Below, one piece after another: positions 59,429 through 64,000 of a stretch of 64,000 nt of DNA. Source of the stretch: Silene conica (taxonomy: Eukaryota; Streptophyta; Magnoliopsida; Caryophyllales; Caryophyllaceae); assembly GCA_029255685.2 (NCBI GenBank), contig CM055316.2, positions 75,328,861-75,392,860 of the forward strand, in the 5' to 3' direction. The notes beneath the pieces are model-generated. The model saw nothing but the letters and a program-made list of their open reading frames with translations, was not told the origin of the DNA and searched no databases. Each line of letters begins with the position of its first letter. Positions within the stretch are counted from its first letter, which is position 1. Made by a program: the position numbers and the translations under genes.

Positions 59429-61863
59429 CACTTCTCATGTGTTGTTTGATACAGAGTACACCATTTAAAATTTAGGAATTGCTCCATATTTCTTTTCCAA
59501 TTCATAAAATTGCTCTACTTTTATTTTGATTATGATGTTTGTGACTAAAATTTAATGTAAGATGATGCGATCCACTAATTATGCACAACCATTTACATTG
59601 CTTAATTTTTAAAGGAAAATAAATGACCCGGAGGAAATATCTTGAACTCTATTTGGTCGACAAGACTTTTGGATACAATATTGATAGATGAATCATCCCA
59701 ATTAAAATCTTAATATGGTGATTGAGGTCCCACTATTATTAATATTTCTATTACGCTGTCAATGTCAAGAGAACAAGAGTCAACTAAAGTGATAAGAGCG
59801 CTCTTAACCCAATCATGAAATTAAGGTTTCGATTCTCATTCGCGAGTTAGTGCGCTCATTTGAATCTAAAAAATCTTTGCCAATGCCAAAACTCACACGG
59901 AGATTATTTACACATAATAATAAGACTTCGTAAGAACAATTTGAACTTTGTTACAATGTTTTGTGCATGCTTGTCTACATGTTTGGATCATATATCTTTT
60001 CTATCACGATCAATAATTATCTATACACGTGACAAAATGCATATAATAAATAAAAGTGTTTTTGGACAACATGTAAAAAAACATTAGGGTATGATTATTA
60101 GTCAATTTTTTTGGTCCTAAAATTATGTAATCAGGTTTCCACTAACTTTTATATTTTTATATTGCTCAAACTCGTCTCAAACTTTGTACATTATCAATTA
60201 GACTCAACTCATATTCTAATTTTGACCCAACTTATTTTTCCAGCTTATAATATAAAGAAAACAATTAAAAACAAAAGGGGCACACATACCTGTCGATTAT
60301 TAATTGGAAGAAATGCCTAATAATTTGTGTCAAGACTGAAGACTCAACTTAAAACTTTATCAAGATTTTATTCGATATAAGTCTTGTCCCAAGATTACTA
60401 TTTACTAATAATCTTACCCTTAAATAGATGATTTTGAAACAACATGGGATGGTAAAAGAGTGATACTTTGCTAAAAAAAAATTAATGGCGTTTAAAGCCA
60501 GAGAGAATTAGCAAAATTAAACGGAGATAATTAGGTTGAAGTTTTTTTTATCAAAACTTAATCCACATAGAACTGAAAAAAAATCGAAGTGGGGCACAAT
60601 GAGTTTATATTAAGTCGTGTATCACACATCAATTTTACCTTAAAACACAGTTTTTCTATAGAGGGAAAAAATTGTTACAAAGACAATGTCCGCTTGTCCA
60701 CACAGCACAACGACTTGGGTATGATATTGTGCGATACAACAATATATGCTCTCTTATGTAGACTTGTTTTCAATATTTTTTTCAACTTATACACTCAGTC
60801 CATTTGTTAATAATTTTGTCTTTAATTACTCTAAATAAAAGAATTGAATATCTATATAATCATACAAAAAGTTTTATTTGTAAGTTATAACCATCGCAAA
60901 TTTATAATCCTTTACAAATCCATCGCAAGTTAGTATCCATCATAAATCATAATAACAATTTCTTTTATGTTTGAGATACACTCTTAGCATTTCATTCACT
61001 TTTTTTAATCACTTTTAAAAATATTTTAATTAAAAATAAAGGAATGTTTTTTTTTTTTTGAAAGAAAAAATAAAGGAATGATTTTGAATAAGTACATTTT
61101 GCGGGTTGCTAACCGACCAATACTAGCCATCGACTTCATAGTCAATGGCTCAATGCTATACGCTAGTCAAAGCATTGACGTAGCACATGGGACCTACAAT
61201 ATTGATTCCTTTATTAATCATTTCATATTCATATTCAACTGTACAGTTTGCGGCTCTTTTTCGCCCAATTGTAAAATAAGAAAATGTTAATATTTTACAA
61301 TTAAATGAAATAATAAAAGTGTAAATTAGATTTTAATCCCTTTTGATATTAAAATTTTAAAAATTACTTTTTTTCGAATTTTTTTTTTTGAATTATTTAT
61401 TTAAGTTACATTTTTTTTCTTCTAAAATTGCTCTCAATTTCCGCTTTAAGTGACTTATTTCATCTGCTTTTGAACTTATTCCGTTTGTAGAATAAACAAT
61501 CTATACTTTCGAAAGCTATGACTGTGTAGAGGTAATGGAGAGAAAAGAAATATAAGATCAATCGGATGGAGACAAAAAAAAATATAAAAAGGTAAATCAA
61601 GGGGATTGGAATATATAATATAATAATGTTTGTGAGAGGTAATGGAGAGAAAAGAAATGGAGAGGATCTATTTTGATAGTAGAGGGAGTTCAAAAACAAA
61701 GAAAATAAGTCAATATAAATAGGAGTTTTGAAACGATTTTAGAAAAAAAATGCAATTCAATGGAGTAACTTTAACAAAAAATACAACTTAAGTAACTAAT
61801 TTTTAAAAATAATTTAAAAAGGAATTATAATTTAACCATAAATGATTTAGAAAGAGAGTATAA
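59429..61863. other. Intergenic, AT-rich, no gene recognised
   Basis: 59790-59850 contains AGAGCGCTCTTAACCCA and GGTTTCGATTCTC, a weak tRNA/SINE-like relic. GACTTGGGTATGA at about 60712 recurs at 53789 and 53831. Short frames (59860-60087, 60589-60810, 61078-61290) show no family motif. Confidence 0.45.
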
Positions 61864-61866
61864 TAA

Positions 61867-62159
61867 GGGCTTGTTTGGTTGACATAGGGGAATTAAAGTT
61901 CCCGGGAACTTCAAGATCACATGAATTTACAATTCATGTGAATTCGCAAAAAGTTTGGTTCGCATATGGGAAGTTAATTCATGCGGGAAGTTCTATTGAC
62001 CAAGGGGGGACTTGGTGAGTAACTTCCCACATAATGGAGGAAGTAAATTCATGTGAGAAGTTCTATTTCCCATGATGTTGGCAACCAAACAACAACATGA
62101 TTTTACACTTCCTAGGAAGTTCAACATCCCATGATTTTAATGGGTAACCAAACAAGCCC
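61867..62159. mobile_element. PIF/Harbinger (Tourist-like) MITE
   Basis: Ends GGGCTTGTTTGGTTGAC and GGTAACCAAACAAGCCC are inverted repeats, flanked by TAA on both sides (61864-61866, 62160-62162), the 3-bp target typical of Harbinger. Internal GGGAAGTT/AACTTCCC words pair throughout its 293 bp. Non-coding. Confidence 0.88.
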
Positions 62160-62732
62160 TAACATGAGTACGTTGCCACTTTGACAAATCTCCCGTTTTT
62201 CAGTGTTAAAGATAGTAAATCTCGACACACGACACGAGTGACGAGTGATTCAAGCATATAATATAAACCAGTTATTTTAAGGACGAAACCCGACTCAATC
62301 AGTTGAATCCATTGGGTTGAAAATATATCAAGAATATTTTTGTATTCGGTTTGAAATAATAAATGGAAAACGGATAAAATAGTATCATGCATATGTTTAA
62401 ATTGATTATAATTAATATTTTTATGAATGATTTCATTTAATTTCGGAAATATGATTTTCGACTTAAAATAAAAGACGCAAGAAACACTTTTAATTGTATT
62501 CTAACTCTGTTTCAACTTGAGACCCTTATAAACCCCTAACCAACTCGGCTTGTATGACTCGACCCAAGACCCAATTTGTTTGACATATATACTATTAGCC
62601 CTTAGCCAAGCGGCCTAAGTCCCGCAGTTCTTTAAATCAGCAAACATCTCATTCGTTAAAACGCCAGTTTAGTAGCAATTGAGCGCATCCATCGGACCTC
62701 CAACTCAACTAATGGTTTTACCATAAAACATA

Positions 62733-62927
62733 CTCCCTCCGATTTTCTTCGATGTTCCTTCTTTCCGTTTTGCTCTGATTATATGATGTTCCCTCTTTCC
62801 TCTTTTGGACAACTTTGTGTGGTCCAAAATCAATTTTATGTGGGGTCATGTGTATTGTGTGGTCCAAATTGAATTGATATTTCTTGGGTTAAAATAAAAA
62901 GGGAACAATACAGAAAATCGGAGGGAG
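62733..62927. mobile_element. Stowaway MITE (195 bp)
   Basis: Canonical ends CTCCCTCCGATTTTC and GAAAATCGGAGGGAG with TA on each side (62731-62732, 62928-62929). GTGTGGTCCAAA occurs twice inside. Confidence 0.92.
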
Positions 62928-63307
62928 TAGTAAATTGTACCCTAAAAGAACTTGATGTTATTATAAAAAAATATACCCCATTCTGTTCAGCCTAAAATTT
63001 CTCTTTCATTTTAATACTCCTCATATATATTCGAGAAAGAGTAACATTAGGCGGAATAAAAGGGAGTAATTGATAAAAATTATTTAGGTAAAATATAATT
63101 TGATTTTACAATAACAATTTTATATTTGAATTATTTTTGACACTACATGTTTTTCAATAGGGTGGAAATTTTATAGATTTGGAGAAATAATATAGTATTC
63201 AACAAGTATGGCTTGTGACATCACAAATTTACGATCTCTTTAACCCTCTTTTTCTTTTAATAATCAATCAATATATATAATTAAAGGAGGTTTTTTTTCT
63301 AAGCGCG

Positions 63308-63595
63308 TGGTAGTCTCCAACTATTACAAAACACTATTATAAAAATTTAATTAATTACAATTTTCCTATTAGAAATAGAAAATAGTAAATTATTTGAAAT
63401 TTCCATATTAGAACTAGGGATACAATTTTGCTATTAGAAATAGGAAATAAATTGGTAGTCTCTAACTTTTACAAAACACTATTATAAAAAATTAATTAAT
63501 TACAATTTTCCTATTAGAAATAGAAAATAATAAATTATTTAAAATTTTCATATTAGAACTAGGAATACAATTTTCCTATTAGAAATAGGAAATTA
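63308..63595. repeat. 145-bp tandem duplication
   Basis: Copies begin at 63308 and 63453 with TGGTAGTCTC and share ACAAAACACTATTATAAAAA and several TTTTCCTATTAGAAATAG words. ATTAAAGGAGGTTTTTTTTC just upstream resembles a Helitron start, but no 3' end lies in the window. Confidence 0.85.
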
Positions 63596-64000
63596 ATTAA
63601 TTATCTACGATTTATTTATATTAGGAAATTATCCATTAATATTTGTTCACTTATTATTATATTAGGACAAAAAAACCTTTGATATACTTATAATATCCAT
63701 TTTTATATTAAGTGTTAAATATGATAATTCACAACATAAAATGTTTATTAAAGATTTAACAATATAAAAAAATTGTAGTAATGTCCGATTAAAAAATAGA
63801 GGCGTTAAAAAGGCCAAAAGGCCCTCGACCGAGTTGGGTTGTGACAAATGTGCATACATAATACGTACTACATGAAATTTACTCATGTAAAGAGCAAAAT
63901 AAACGCTAAAATGCACCCCTACATCTTTTGTTATTTCTAATGATGTCATCATGTTCAAATATGCATAATAATACCCGGTTTACTTTGTAAAAACATATAT
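63596..64000. other. AT-rich end of window, nothing recognised
   Basis: The minus-strand frame at 63662-63958 (98 codons) shows no family motif and has AT-driven composition. Confidence 0.4.

Noticed and set aside
59790..59860. A second tRNA gene
   Set aside because: Only a B-box-like GGTTTCGATTCTC is present; no acceptor or anticodon stem can be formed.

Overview
This is plant nuclear DNA: AT-rich, intron-containing, and dominated by transposable elements. It has two convincing host protein genes and one nuclear tRNA gene. The kinase and bHLH types are angiosperm (eudicot-like). The frequent 'actccgta' words and element types remind me of Caryophyllales (Silene or chenopod relatives), but that placement is an impression and not shown by the sequence. 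No CRISPR, bacterial operon or organellar insert was seen.

Layout. 1-2589 is the end of a long LTR, probably Ty3/gypsy. It carries GC-rich palindromes and a ten-unit hairpin array whose stem arms differ between units yet stay complementary. 2690-5160 has two Helitron copies flanking tRNA-Phe(GAA). 5161-13424 is a patchwork of MITEs, a SINE, a 1.96 kb non-autonomous hAT element and a 1.04 kb Helitron. 13478-17078 is the decayed five-exon Rep/helicase gene and 3' terminus of a formerly autonomous Helitron. 19109-21148 is an intronless receptor-like kinase gene with a 77-bp triple repeat upstream. 21149-30087 is mostly non-coding, with a tandem duplication and one Helitron. 30088-45205 is a Helitron cluster (seven or more copies, both strands), with a nested Mutator-type foldback element and two SINEs. 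45206-49930 is intergenic MITE/SINE sequence. 49931-54316 is a three-exon bHLH gene with transposon-loaded introns. 54565-59423 is a very young Ty1/copia (Ale-like) element with a duplicated 5' LTR. 59424-64000 is intergenic with Harbinger and Stowaway MITEs.

How it fits together. The kinase and the bHLH factor are unrelated single genes. Most of the remaining structure is mobile DNA. Ten good Helitron 3' termini share the same short CCCGTG-type hairpin followed by CTAG and a host T. The Rep/helicase pseudogene ends in the same kind of terminus, so a relative of it probably mobilised the non-autonomous copies. The observations most worth following are the covarying hairpins in the LTR, the LTR-TG-LTR head of the copia element, the tail-to-head Helitron junction at 33201/33202, the foldback element at 42390-43012, and the kinase activation-loop insertion.
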